Counted from the first letter of the stretch, positions 11,028 through 21,955 are shown. The stretch: DNA of 64,000 bases from Mesostigma viride (GCA_009746045.1 RPFO01000310.1:2798445-2862444); one strand, 5' to 3'. Numbers and translations: made by a program. Notes: generated by a model from the letters alone, not told the origin.

Positions 11028-11905
11028 TTAATTTAACTCGTGCTCTCGTAGCTAGCTAGAGGAGTCACGGAGCACTGAAGTGCTTTAATCCCTGTATGTG
11101 CACAATTAACAGGAAGAAAGGGCAGCTCTAGACCCCCTTTCTCCTTCATGCCAGAGGCATGCCACAGCTGTGTAGCGTGCCGACTAGGGTCGAGCCTAGC
11201 GAGCACGATACACAATGCAATCGGACACGATAGACGATCCGGCGAGTTCTGTAGGTGCAATAAGACCCATGTGAGCATATCATAACAAGGAGCGTGGGCA
11301 TGCAAGTAATCTGATCGTAGCCAGGACGTAGCATGGCTGTACAAGGGCTAAGCTAAGGCTAGCTATGCATGGCTGGTTGTGTACCGTGTGTTAGCAGTAC
11401 CAGATGACTAGGTATATCAAGGAGGTATGGTCACATGTCTATTAATTAATTTTATTAATGACTAGGTATGGTGGCACAGCTAGCTAGGCAAACATTCTAT
11501 AATAGGCATGGCTGCCATGGCGGCAGTGACTACCAATGAATTCATTGGTAGTTAATACAAGCTAGGGCTGTTCTAGCCCGCAGGGGGCGTCCACATCTTC
11601 AATTGTGGTTGATCTGATCAGGTCCCCGCCCCTTCAGTACACCTTAATTGGGCTTCTGGGGGTCCTGCTTGTGGTGGAGGTATACTCCGGCCACAGGTCG
11701 CGTCGCTGCTGCTGCTGAGCGGGGGTCGATCAGGTCGTCGTCCAGCGTCCAGGTGAGGTCGTGCAATTACCTCTTGCGACGAGAAAGGAACCGCTGCTTG
11801 TCCTCAGGGGAGGGGAAGGTGAGCAGGACTGGTGGGCCGGGGAGCCGCCTTGTCCTGTGAGTGGGGAAGGCGGTGTGTCGCGTCTGCGTACCACAATCTC
11901 CGGCG
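11028..11905 (-). mobile_element. 5'-truncated LINE: ORF1 C terminus and 3' UTR
   Basis: Minus strand. The ORF1 C-terminal region (about 11900-11640) has PPVLLTF, EDKQRFLSRRKR and LTWTLDDDL in changing frames, matching 15784-16159. A 3' UTR follows, then a TTAA-type tail at about 11028-11040. It abuts the gypsy element at about 11.9 kb and may have truncated it. No TSD was found. Confidence 0.7.
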
Positions 11906-12240
11906 CCACCATGGCGGCTGGCCATGCTCAGCTTTGGTAAAACCCAAATGAGCTGAGCTGACGTGCCTGCCTTAACTGCATGCCCGGTGGGGTGGGCGAG
12001 GAGCTGTCCCATGATTGAGGTATTGTGCCAAGGTATTGTCAATGTCAAAGGACGGAGAATTACCTTCCTCCAACGCGAGGAGGCCAGCGGCAGGGTTGAA
12101 GGGAGAAGGGTGAACTGCATTGCAGCTTGCCGCAAAGTCTGCGACTGTATACTCGACTGCGCGCCAGTCTGCCTCGGCGTCGGCGTCAGCGAAGCCTGCA
12201 GCATTAACAAAAACCACAGACCCAGGCGAGCTCTCGGCCC

Positions 12241-13168
12241 CTATAGGGCCCGCGCACCAGTGTTGTCAACAGTGGTTGGTAGAGCATACCTGGACAGGAC
12301 GTCCGCGTTGGAGTGATCCACACCTGGCCGATGGACGATTGTCAGGTGGTACTCCTGAATGATCATTGCCCACCGGGCCAGCTTACCCGTGAGTTTGTCG
12401 CTGGTCATCAACCACAATAAGGGCTGGTGATCAGTGACAAGTGTGAACACCCGCCCAAAGAGATATGGCCTGAAATGCTTGATGGCCCACACAACGGCTA
12501 ACGCTTCCCCCTCGTAGGAAGAGTACCGACTCTCGGCAGAGTTGTTACTCCGACTAGCGTACGCGATAACATGCTCGCGCCCCGCATCGTCCTTTTGTGC
12601 TAGCACAGCCCCTAGGCCTACCTTGGACCAATCGGTGTAAAGAATGAAGGGCAGAGCATAGTCGGGGGCGCGTAGGATAGGAGCGGCAGTCAGTTCCTGT
12701 TTGATGGTATCGATGGCTCGCTGCTGAGCCGGACCCCACGCCCAGACATTGCCCTTCTTCAACAACTCAGTCAGGGGTTTGACTTTCGTGCTGAAATTCT
12801 GAATATATCCTCGATAATAGCCAGCTAGCCCGATACGCGCGCACCCCCGAGATGTCGATGGGCACTGCGGCGTTGCTGATGGCTTCCACTTTGGCTGCCT
12901 CAGGGGTCCGGCCACCTGGTACAATCTGATGACCAAGAAACCCTATGGTCTGTTGGGCGAACTTGCACTTTTCAGGGTGCAGCCGCAGGTTGGCCTTATC
13001 TAGGGCGATCCGAACCTGATCGAGGTGAGCTAAGTGCTGGTCAAATGTCTCGCTAAAGACAATGACATCGTCTATCTATGTAGCAGGCTGCAAATGGCAA
13101 CCCTGCCAGCACCTGGTCCATGGCACGTTGGAACACCGCACTAGCGTTGCGATGTCCGAATGGCATGC
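12241..13168 (-). pseudogene. pol: Gypsy RT (second half) and RNase H
   Basis: Continues the RT interrupted at 33283: the minus strand from 13168 reads MPFGHRNASAVFQRAMD, typical of the RT fingers/palm. The active-site box YIDDV is disrupted by a 4-nt duplication (TCTATCTA on the plus strand, 13071-13078), which shifts frame. Further on come HPEKCKFAQQTIGFLGH and, after another frame change, the RNase H domain (YTDWSKVGLGAVLAQK ... TDHQPLLWL ... NADVLSRY). A GAESSPG...-type spacer continues to about 11970. No integrase follows. Confidence 0.85.
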
Positions 13169-13845
13169 TGTTGCGAACCCGACCAGAACGGGCGCAACAA
13201 TGGAATAAATTATGTATTTTGGCTTGTTGTCATAGTCCGTAGGACTTTGGGACTCATTTCGGGACTTAATTTGGGAATTGTCCCTTGGTCAGGACTTTTG
13301 TATGGAACTATGATAGTTTGTGTGATTCGGACCGGTTATTTTGGGCCTAGGTTGATGTACGAGATCTTCTAGAGCTAGTAGGCCGGTGCAGTCGCGCCGC
13401 GCTGCGTACTTTATAGCTGGTTGAGATATTGTACCCATGGATTCTGTAGCCTGGCGAGGGTCGATGTCGACCCGAGGATCTTGTGTGGACTGCATGTTTC
13501 GGAATTCTCTGGAAGGCCGGCGCCATGTCGGCGCCCCTTGCCAGCCTGGTGGCAGACCTAGGTGAAATTGGTCCGAGGACGAGAGTCTCGTCCTCTTGGT
13601 TCGGAATAAAGTGTGTGTTATCACCTGTCTGAACCTGGGGCATAATTCCAACTGCATTTGGTAGCTCCATCCTAAATGTGGATTGTGTAGATTAATGCAA
13701 TATTAATCAACGCGAGCCGTAACAGGCCTAAAGCCACGCCTGTTCCGTTAATCCCACTCCCAGAGAGTGGTCGTGGTTAGCCAAGAAACCGGGAATAACC
13801 TACCAACAATAGGATCTTTCGCACGACCCAGATGGGTTCGTTACA
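13169..13845 (+). repeat. Chromovirus 5' LTR
   Basis: 677 nt, TG...CA ends. Differs from the 3' LTR by small indels (3 and 2 nt) and at least one substitution. It probably contains the promoter and polyadenylation site; an AATAAA at about 13606 lies within it. Confidence 0.92.
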
Positions 13846-13846
13846 C

Positions 13847-13858
13847 TGGTATCGGAGG
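13847..13858 (+). promoter_or_regulatory. Primer binding site (initiator Met tRNA type)
   Basis: TGGTATCGGAGG lies one base after the LTR. It resembles TGGTATCAGAGC, the complement of the 3' end of initiator methionine tRNA used by many plant LTR elements. Confidence 0.75.
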
Positions 13859-14473
13859 TTAGGTTAGGGTGGTTTAACATGGCGGCCCAGAGCCGGATTT
13901 AGCTTAGCAAAGGCCCAGAGCCGACAGGGTTCATCCCGCCCAGCAAAGGCGGTTGCCAGATCCCGGTGACGCTCAGGACAGCTATAGCCACAGCCGGAAC
14001 GCCATCCAAGACCTCTTAACCCGTTGAGGGGTGTCTAAGGACGCTAGACGTCCATGCAAGTGGTAAGATTTCCCTGATTTCCCTCTTGCTCCCCCCCCCT
14101 GTCTTACCCACGCGCGTAGCAACGGGGTATATGTTTTATGTCGTGTCCGATTTCATGTTCGTGACTGTTGGTACCCACGTTGCCCCAGAGGCCAACGTTC
14201 GTGAGCCGTGGGCGGACCCCCAGAGGGCAACGCTGCCTACGGCTCGAGGGTAGTCACCGGCTGGCCGTTGCCTTACTGTGTTGCCGGTGGCTGTACCTCA
14301 ACGTTCTTCGTACTGTCTGTGAACGTTTTGTTTCTGCCTTGTGTTTCTCTCTCGCTGTGAGCACGTCACCTGCACGTAGAGGTATCCTGGGTGGGCTGTC
14401 CTCCCTTTCTTTCCCTTCCTGCATTGCATGCTTGAATACCGTGTGATATTGCTTTATACCTAATCGGTAGTTC
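13859..14473 (+). other. Chromovirus leader, non-coding
   Basis: No ORF of note. Contains two copies of the 9-mer CCCCAGAGG (14183, 14218) that recurs through this element. Confidence 0.5.
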
Positions 14474-14827
14474 ATGGGAACCTCCCGCAGCAGACGTAAT
14501 ACTGAAGGAGGATATAGACGTATTAATCAAGGAGGTAGATCCCAATACCTATACTACGCAGTAGCACACGACGGGGCCACAGGCCAACCAGGCATTTTCT
14601 ATAGTTGGGCTGCGTGTAGCAATCATATTAAGGATAAAGTCTTACACCCAGCGTCGTTAGCTAGATGGCAGGGATTTAATACATTAGCTGAGGCAGATCA
14701 GTTTATTAGGGATAATATGCCCCTCCCAGAAGGGCTGCACCAGACTAGGCGTGGCACCCAGTTACCTGCACAGGATGTGTTGCATGCACTGGAGCAGCTT
14801 CACTTGGGCCCAGTCGCCAGGGCATAA
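14474..14827 (+). CDS. RNase H1-type hybrid-binding (viroplasmin-like) protein
   Basis: 117 residues. The core YLYYAVAHDGATGQPGIFYS followed by FNTLAEADQFI matches the caulimovirus viroplasmin / RNase H1 N-terminal hybrid-binding fold: YYAV..GR.PGI..SW..C, a lysine/basic loop, then F.s..eA..fi. In RNase H1 this small domain binds RNA-DNA hybrid. Here it stands alone upstream of gag in a gypsy element that has its own pol-encoded RNase H. It starts at the first ATG after the leader and ends 180 nt before gag. A role in reverse transcription or in binding the element's RNA is inference. Confidence 0.75.
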   Translation: MGTSRSRRNTEGGYRRINQGGRSQYLYYAVAHDGATGQPGIFYSWAACSNHIKDKVLHPASLARWQGFNTLAEADQFIRDNMPLPEGLHQTRRGTQLPAQDVLHALEQLHLGPVARA

Positions 14828-15008
14828 GCACTACTACCACTACTAGATACTAGAATAGAGTGAGTCTGCTATTAGCTTAGATACCATAGTTAGTAGATAA
14901 TATTAGTACCATTAGAAGCATTAGTTGTGGCTTCTGCTCTTTTCTCTCTTGCTTGCCTGTGTTTGGGGAGGTACTGTGTAAGGTGCTGGTACGGTACGAG
15001 GGCCCAGA

Positions 15009-18000
15009 ATGCCCAAGAAGAAAAAGCAAGGTGGTGGTAACACGTCGCCCCCAGAGGGCCAGAACATTAGATCGTCCCCAGAGGACAATAGAGCAGGGCA
15101 GGAAGTATCCAGCACGTCCAGTCAGGGTTCCAGACGATCTAGCAAGTCCAGCAGGAGCTCCAGAGGCTCCCGGAGATCCGATGCAGCCGCTAGGGATACC
15201 GCAGAACGGCAGGCGACCCTGGAGTCGCAGCTAGAACAAGCCGCCCTAGGGTTTGATCAGCAACAGCAGTCGCCGCAGCGACAGCATCAGCCTCAGCAGT
15301 CGCCGCAGCTACAGCATGTGCCCCAGCAGTCGCCGCAGCGACAACAATTGTCTCAGCAGTCGCCGCAGCGACAGCCTCAGTCTCAGCAGTCTCCGCCGTC
15401 GCGACAGACGCAGCAGCAGCAACAGCAGACGCAGCAGCAGTCGCGATCGCTATTGACCCAGCATATGGGTAACTGGGACAGGGTACCTCCTACGCAGCGA
15501 CCACCTTCTGTGGAAGTCGTGCAGGAGGCTGATGAGGAGATAGAGGTCGCGGCTAGCCCGGTAGCGAGTTCGCCGTTTGCCCCTCCGGCTGAGTTCGTGC
15601 AATCCTCCCAATTGGGGGTAGGCCGCCCGCGCCTGACTCACCCTTGGGCAGGGCGTGGCCGCGGCGGGTCGGGGCTGGGTCATGGAAGGGATCCCAGTCG
15701 GGTCTCCTTTGGAGCGAACGAGAGCTGGTCGCGACCCCCGCCACGGGCGTCAGGGTCGGCGCACGTGCATACCGATCCTTCCCCCAGAAGCCAGGTGAGA
15801 CGTCAACCTCTCTTGCTGACGAGCTCAAGAACCAGCTTCTTACCCTCATGGGCCTGGTAGGTGAGGTAGAACTGCGTGGGTGCCACCGCCTTCCCCACTC
15901 ACGGGACAAGGCGGCTCCCCCACCAGTCCTACTCACCTTCCCCCCTGAGGATAAGCAGCGGTTCCTCTCTCGTCGCAAGCGGTTGCACGACCTCACCTGG
16001 ACGCTGGATGACGACCTCACCCCCGCTCAGCAACAGCAGCGACGCGACCTGTGGCCGGAATACCTCCGCCATAAGCAGGACCCCCAGAAGCCCAAGGTGT
16101 ACTGGAGGGGCGGGGACCTGATGATCAACCACAAGATGTGGACGCCCCCAGCGGGCTAGAATAGCAATAGCCCTAGCTTGTAACCATTGGCGTCACTGCC
16201 GCTAAGGCAGCCATGCCTAGAATGTTGCCTAGCTGTGCCAACACACCTAGTCACGTGCCGCCAACGCACGGTACACAACCAGCCATAGCCTTAGCCTAGT
16301 CCTAGTACAGCCATGCCACGCCCTGGCTATGTTCAGATTACCTGCCCACGCTCCTTGCTATGATATGCTCACATGGGTCTTATTGCACCCACAGTTTGCC
16401 GGATCGTTAGCCTGTCCTTTTAGCTAGCCGCGCCCGATTGCAGCTGTGGCATGCCTTTGGCATGAAGGAGACTGGGGGTCTCTGCCCTTTCTCCTGTAGT
16501 GCACACACAGGGATTAAAAGCACTTCGGTGCTCCGTGACTCCCCAACGGGAGCACGAGTTTAATTAATTAATTAATTAATACCGATCCTGAGGACGCGGA
16601 CTACGATCCCCCGGGCCCCTTTCCCACGGTACCCACCTCCCTCCCCACAAGGAGCGCGCCCACCAACGCCAACTTCAGTCGGCTGCCCCTGGACGACCCC
16701 GGTTATGAGCATCCCACGTCCGTTCGCGTTCGGCGTGAGTCAGCCCCCTTTGCGTCACAGTGGGTGTCCGCTGACTACGCGCCCCGCCGAGAATCCGGCG
16801 ACCTCGATCCCGAGCGTGAGGAGGACACCTTTGTGTCCCTACGTGGGCATGACCAGCCTGCAGGACGGGGCTCTCAACAGGAGATGCGGGCGCGTCGGCA
16901 CGAGCCCCTCACCTTTTCCAGCCCCGCGTACTGCAGCAAGGGCGGCCCCTTGCGTCCTGACCCTGTCAAGGCCCCGCCTATGCCAGATTTTAAGGCGGTG
17001 CCCAAGCTCCATGCGGGCATGACTCCCCGTGAGATCGACGAGTGGGCCCGTATGTGGCAACAGTTGTACACCGTCTGGTGTGAACACCATGAGTGGCAGC
17101 TGGCCACCAAGGTTTTGATCCCCTACGTGGTGGTGAAGTGTATGGACCCATCAGTGGTCGGGATGCTTAACGTTGAGAGTGTGGCGGCCCAGTCATACCC
17201 GCAGACGGTCGAGGAACTGCACGAGCGCATCCGGCGCAAGCTCATCCCTCCCGGCTATCGACTGACCGAGCGGTTTGAGTTCGGCCGCCTACGTCAAGGC
17301 AACACTGACTTGGCGGAGTTCCTCACCACCTTTGACTCCTTTGCGGCGCGGCTGACCGGGGACCTGACGTGGACCGAGTACAAGATTCGGTTTTTGGAGG
17401 CCATCCATCCTGACCTCCTCGCTGAGGTTAAGAAGCACTATGCCGAGGTTCCCTGGGACAAGCTTGACATCCACGCTGTCCAGCAGTACCTTCTACAGGT
17501 GGCCGACGTCGTCAAGCAGCCGCGCTACACCAGCACCCGCCGGTTCGCCTCATCCACGATGACACGCCGTGTCCACTTCACTGAGGTGGAACCCGCCCCG
17601 TCGGAGGGGGAGGAGTCCAATGACGACGAGCAGCCGGCTGCCCAACTGCACGCCATCGATGCGTCCAAGGCCCGCTGTTTCATGTGTCACGAGGTCGGGC
17701 ACCTCAAGAAGGATTGCCCGCGCCTCAAGGCGCGCACCAGCACGGCGACGGAGGCCACCAAGGAGGCCCCCACGTTTTCTGGTCCCGCCTTTGAGAGGCG
17801 CCCAGCGCCGGCAGCGCGGGATGCTCGCCCGCGCAACGCAGGCGCGCGGGCTGCCAAGCTGCGCGACGCGCGCACGCAGCCCAACCAGTTCCAGACACCC
17901 CGCTTCCCAGCGTCGTTCTCTCGGACAGTGCGCGAGCTCAATGAGATCCTGGCGCAGCAACAGGCGTCCGAGGCTGGAGGTGACGAGTATGAGGCGCTCA

Positions 18001-18092
18001 ACCCCGGCGACGACGACGACTCGGATGAGGGGGAAGGGGGGACCGGAAGGTCGGACGAGGCGGCCTCCCGGCCCCGCGATCCTCGCGCATAG
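15009..18092 (+). CDS. gag: Chromovirus Gag, interrupted by a LINE insertion
   Basis: The frame runs 15009-15779 and resumes, same frame, at 16590-18092 after the inserted LINE. Without the LINE and one TSD copy it would be about 757 residues. The N-terminal part is basic (KKKK), Ser/Arg-rich and then Gln/Pro/Ser-rich with SPQRQ repeats. The second part has a capsid-like helical region (around WARMWQQLYTVWCEHHEW and LAEFLTTFDSFAARL) and one zinc knuckle, CFMCHEVGHLKKDC, for RNA binding. The tail is acidic. It stops with TAG at 18090-18092, immediately before pol in the -1 frame. Confidence 0.85.
15780..16579 (+). mobile_element. 5'-truncated LINE inserted in gag
   Basis: Flanked by the 10-bp duplication TACCGATCCT (15770-15779 and 16580-16589). 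It carries the end of an ORF1 (15784-16159: GETSTSLADELK, PPVLLTF, TWTLDDDLTPAQQQQRRDLW, YWRGGDLMINHK), a 3' UTR, a stem-loop CTCCC-CAAC-GGGAG at 16539-16552 and a (TTAA)n tail. The ORF1 end matches the C terminus of the 449-residue protein at 56831-58180. Strong evidence for target-primed integration. Confidence 0.92.
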
Positions 18093-21000
18093 TGCCCCTT
18101 CCCACAGGGGTAGAAGTAGGAGTAGAGTTAGTCAACCAGGTAGCACAGACGCCTGCACCAGATGTGGGCGCGGAGATAGCGTCAGTCAATAACGTAGATA
18201 GGACTGGCGGGCAGGCCCCAGAGGTCTCCCCGCTCTCTTCATATGCAGACGTGTCGGCGACCGAGGTCGACCACGTTTCAGCCAATCATGTAGATAGATC
18301 TGGCGGGCAGGCCCCAGAGGCCCCCCCGTCCGCTGCCTCACCAAGCACCAGAACACTGCTAGTTTTCAGCGGCGGACTGGCCCTCCCTACCACCACACTT
18401 GACCCGTTTCTGAAGGAGAAGACGATCCTGGATGTTAAGTTTATGGTGGATACGGGGGCGACCACATCTTTTATCCATGAGGCCCTGGTGCGACGCGCTG
18501 GCTACACGATTCGACCGCACCCGACGCCCATCAACGTCCGGTATGCCGATGGTAACAAGCACCCGTCACCTGGCCTCGTGGACCTCAAGGCGGTTGTCCA
18601 GGGCATACCAGTGGAGGTAACAGCCACAGTGGCGCCGCTGGGCGCAGCTGACATCATCCTGGGCGTTGATTGGCAGGACGCCCAGGACGTGACGATCAGT
18701 GTCAAGCGACGGGTGGTTTGGTTCCCTGATGGCTCCTTCTGGTGCCCACGGCACGAGTATCTGGCGCACGGCACCGAGGTGCACAACGTTCAGCACGACG
18801 CGGGGCCCGAGAAGCCACGACGCCATGCTTCTCAGATGCTGATGAGCAGCAAGACGCTCGCGCGCAACCTGCAGAAGGGCAAGGAGTACTACATGTACCG
18901 CCTTGACTCTGTGCCCCTGCTTGAGGAGCTGCTGGAGATCGGCACCGACTTCACTGACGACGAGATCGCGCGCTACAACGCCATCCTGGCCAAGCGGGAG
19001 AAGCTGTTCGACGAGTCTACACCGCAGTTTCCCCCGCCCCGTTCTGTGCTGCACCATATCCGCCTCAAGGAAGGCTTCGGGCCCACCACGTCCCCGATGT
19101 ACCGGATGGGGCCAGTCGAGCTGATGGAGCTCAAGAAGATCCTGATGGCCCTCCTTGAGCGTGGTCTGATTGAGCCCAGTAACAGCCCTTTCTCCGCTGG
19201 GGTACTCCTAGTGCCCAAGCCTGGGGGCAAGTGGCGGCTCGTCACCGACTACAGGAAGCTCAACGCGATCACTGTCAAGTCCAAGTACCCGCTCCCGCGC
19301 ATTGATGACATCTTCAATCGAGTGCAGGGCGCCACCTGCTTCACGGTGATCGACTGCGCCGATGGGTTTTGGCAGCTCCGCATCGCTGAAGAGGACTGTC
19401 ACAAGACGGCCTTCAATACGCCATACGGACACTACCAGTTCCGTGTGGCGGCGATGGGGCTTTGCAACTCACCAGCCAGCTTCCAGATGCTCATGAACGA
19501 CATCTTGCGGCCCGTCATGGGGACTGCACACCTGCCACAGGTATCCAGTGACCTGCGCGACCCTCGCAAGGGGGACAAGCCGCCCTGGTCCTGGAAACGC
19601 ACTTGCGCTTTGGCCTATCTGGATGACATCCTGGTGTACTCCAAGACCTTCGAGGAGCACCTGGAGGACGTCGATACGGTCCTGCGCATTATGGAGGACG
19701 AGCATCTCTCGGCCCGCAGGGCTAAGGTCCGGGCGGGGCGCAGCGTCCCGTTCCTGGGCCACACGCTTTCAGCGGCAGGCGTGGCCACGGACCCGGAGAA
19801 GATCGCCTCTGTCCAACAGTGGCCAGCTCCGACCGACGTGAAGGGCGTGCGTAGCTTCCTGGGGATTGCGTCATACTATCGACGCTTCATCCCCCGGTTT
19901 GCCACGATCGCGTCGCCCATCAACGCTCTCCTCAAGAAGGGCGTATCCTTCGTCTGGTCGGCACAGTGCCAGCAGGCCTTTGAGGCCCTCAAGGCCAGTT
20001 TGACCGCGGCACCCGTGCTCGTGCTCCCAGACCCGTCCCTTCCTTTTGTGGTTGCGACGGATGCGAGCAAGGTGGCTATCGGCGGGGTCCTCTTGCAGGA
20101 CCAAGGCAAGGGCTTGCAACCGGTTGAGTACATCTCCCGCACAATGATCCCCGCCGAGCGGAACTATCCGGTCCACCAGCAAGAGCTGTTGGCTGTGGTC
20201 TACTGTTGCCACACATGGCGCCACCACCTGTTGGGCGCGCAGTTTGATGTTGCAGTCAGCGAGACAGGGGACCTCGACCCCGCCCGTTTGATTATTCACA
20301 CGGACCATAGGCCCCTGACCCACCTCTTGACGCAGCCAAATCTGACGCCCCGTCAGGCCAGGTGGATGGAGTACCTTTCCCAGTTTGCCCCTTTTAAGAT
20401 CCAGTATGTGAAGGGTGCGGACAACGTGGTGCCCGACGCCCTCTCCCGTCGTGCTGACTACTGGTTCTATGAGGACATGGGGGTGCTCCATACCACCTGT
20501 GAGGAGGCGCCTGGCGCCCCGCTCTACGATGACCTCCCACGGTCGCCGCGGGCTCGCCACCTGTTTCACATGAGTCATACCACTCCGGATGCCTTGTCGC
20601 CCCCCGATGGCGACGACGACCAGCGCGTGGACGCGCGGTCCCCCGGGGAAGGGGAGGGGTCCCACACACGGGTTCCCCTTGGCGCTGTGGCTCAGGCTAT
20701 TTTTCATCTGGAACCTCTTGGATCCCCGGTGGTCGTGTCTGAGTACCTACACTCGGCGCTGGACCAACCGGAGGAGGAGGACGAGGCCGATGCGTATACG
20801 GTCACTTCCCCCCTGGAGATGCTGATCAGCCGCTTCACGGTTACCGAGCCGGCCGCCTTGGAGGTGATCAAGTCACACCCCAAGATGATGGGCAGGCTCC
20901 CGTGCAAGTTCCAAGAGGGTCGCCTATACGTCATGGTGCGCCCGGACACGTGGCGCCTCTACATACCCGAGCTCTGTCGAGCAGCCTTGCTCCACGAGCT

Positions 21001-21289
21001 CCACGACTCTCTAGTCGGCGGTCATCAGGGCATTGGGCGGCTGCTACCAAGGGCACGTCGTCACTTCTACTGGCCTGGCATGAAGGACTACATTGCGGCC
21101 TATATACGCGAATGCCCGTCGTGCCAGATAGCCAAGTCCCAGAACACGGGTACTCAGGCTGTCCCAAAGACGCTACCTGATCCCCTGGGTCCCTGGGACT
21201 CGATCCAGATGGATTTCGTCGGCCCCTTTAAGAAGACCAAGAACGGCAACAGCAAGATCTTGGTGTTCGTTAGTATAGTGTTAGTATAG
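18092..21289 (+). CDS. pol: Chromovirus Pol: protease, RT, RNase H, integrase (part)
   Basis: 1065 residues from the first possible codon. This is GTG, so a separate start is unlikely. The frame is open from 18029 and lies -1 to gag, which ends at 18092, so frameshifting or readthrough is plausible. Protease: FMVDTGATTSF (D120) and IILGVDW (about 188-194). RT: DYRKLNAI, FTVIDCADGFWQLRI, then YLDDILVYS (509-512), preceded by an unusual insert of about 25 residues after NDILRP. RNase H: VVATDASKVAIGG through VPDALSRRADY. Integrase zinc domain: H967...GGHQG...CPSC near 1010; the core starts IQMDFVGPF. It stops early at 21287-21289 because of a small insertion at about 21271. Confidence 0.9.
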   Translation: MPLPTGVEVGVELVNQVAQTPAPDVGAEIASVNNVDRTGGQAPEVSPLSSYADVSATEVDHVSANHVDRSGGQAPEAPPSAASPSTRTLLVFSGGLALPTTTLDPFLKEKTILDVKFMVDTGATTSFIHEALVRRAGYTIRPHPTPINVRYADGNKHPSPGLVDLKAVVQGIPVEVTATVAPLGAADIILGVDWQDAQDVTISVKRRVVWFPDGSFWCPRHEYLAHGTEVHNVQHDAGPEKPRRHASQMLMSSKTLARNLQKGKEYYMYRLDSVPLLEELLEIGTDFTDDEIARYNAILAKREKLFDESTPQFPPPRSVLHHIRLKEGFGPTTSPMYRMGPVELMELKKILMALLERGLIEPSNSPFSAGVLLVPKPGGKWRLVTDYRKLNAITVKSKYPLPRIDDIFNRVQGATCFTVIDCADGFWQLRIAEEDCHKTAFNTPYGHYQFRVAAMGLCNSPASFQMLMNDILRPVMGTAHLPQVSSDLRDPRKGDKPPWSWKRTCALAYLDDILVYSKTFEEHLEDVDTVLRIMEDEHLSARRAKVRAGRSVPFLGHTLSAAGVATDPEKIASVQQWPAPTDVKGVRSFLGIASYYRRFIPRFATIASPINALLKKGVSFVWSAQCQQAFEALKASLTAAPVLVLPDPSLPFVVATDASKVAIGGVLLQDQGKGLQPVEYISRTMIPAERNYPVHQQELLAVVYCCHTWRHHLLGAQFDVAVSETGDLDPARLIIHTDHRPLTHLLTQPNLTPRQARWMEYLSQFAPFKIQYVKGADNVVPDALSRRADYWFYEDMGVLHTTCEEAPGAPLYDDLPRSPRARHLFHMSHTTPDALSPPDGDDDQRVDARSPGEGEGSHTRVPLGAVAQAIFHLEPLGSPVVVSEYLHSALDQPEEEDEADAYTVTSPLEMLISRFTVTEPAALEVIKSHPKMMGRLPCKFQEGRLYVMVRPDTWRLYIPELCRAALLHELHDSLVGGHQGIGRLLPRARRHFYWPGMKDYIAAYIRECPSCQIAKSQNTGTQAVPKTLPDPLGPWDSIQMDFVGPFKKTKNGNSKILVFVSIVLV

Positions 21290-21347
21290 TGTTACGGACC
21301 GATTTGCCCCAGTGGGCAAAAGGTTCCTGCACTATTTAACGTAACTG
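21271..21347. mobile_element. About 75-bp insertion with hairpin inside integrase
   Basis: Between ILVFV and the expected continuation RLTRMCHL lies an extra segment. It has two direct copies of AGTATAGTGTT and a perfect hairpin TTTGCCC-CAGT-GGGCAAA (21303-21320). It introduces the stop that ends pol. Its exact edges and TSD are not clear. Confidence 0.5.
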
Positions 21348-21955
21348 ACCGACTCACGCGCATGTGTCACCTGGCCCCCTGTCCGGCTGACCTCACGGCC
21401 GAGGGGTGTGCCAAACTGTACCTCAACCACGTCTTCCGGTTCCACGGGCTCAGCCGCCAGTTCATCTCGGACCGGGACACGCTCTTCACCGCCCGGTGAC
21501 TGGCAGGAGTTCTTCGACTGCCTGGGAACCAAGGTGTCGCTAGGGACGGCTTATCACAGCTCGTCCTCCCATCTGGTGGAGCGACTCAACCGCACGGTAC
21601 AGGAAACCATGCGCCATTACACCGACGAGGTGGGCAGCAACTGGGAGGAGTTGCTGTGCTTGGTGGAGTTCTCCCTGAACAACGCACCACAGGCAGCCCA
21701 TGGCCTAACCCCGTTCTTTCTCAACACGGGAAGGCATCCGCTGACGCCGACCGACTTGCTGACGAGTCCGGCGCTGGCGGAACCGGAGGTGCTGCGCACT
21801 ACTCTGGCGGGCGTGAGCAGCCTGCTGGAAAAGATGCGCCAAGCTCACAACAGTGCGGTTAAAGGGTACCGGGCCGCTGCCGAGCGCAACATGGCTCGCG
21901 TGGAAGGCAAGCGGGACTCTAGAGCACCGGACATCGAGGTCGGGGACTGGGTCCT
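21348..21955 (+). pseudogene. pol: Chromovirus integrase core (continuation)
   Basis: Reads RLTRMCHLAPCPADLTAEGC, FISDRDTLF (second catalytic Asp), then after a 1-nt shift near 21495 DWQEFFDCLGTKV...HLVERLNRTVQE (catalytic Glu) and continues to VGDWVLV. There it is cut by the Copia-like element. The first Asp lies before the small insertion. D,D,E are all present, so the enzyme was intact before these interruptions. Confidence 0.85.

Noticed and set aside
18029-18092. Programmed -1 frameshift heptamer at the gag-pol junction
   Set aside because: The overlap has a G6 run (18036-18041) but no proper XXXYYYZ site in the gag frame, so the mechanism stays open.
19871-20707. 278-residue minus-strand ORF opposite chromovirus pol
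   Set aside because: Antisense shadow of RT/RNase H; no domain.
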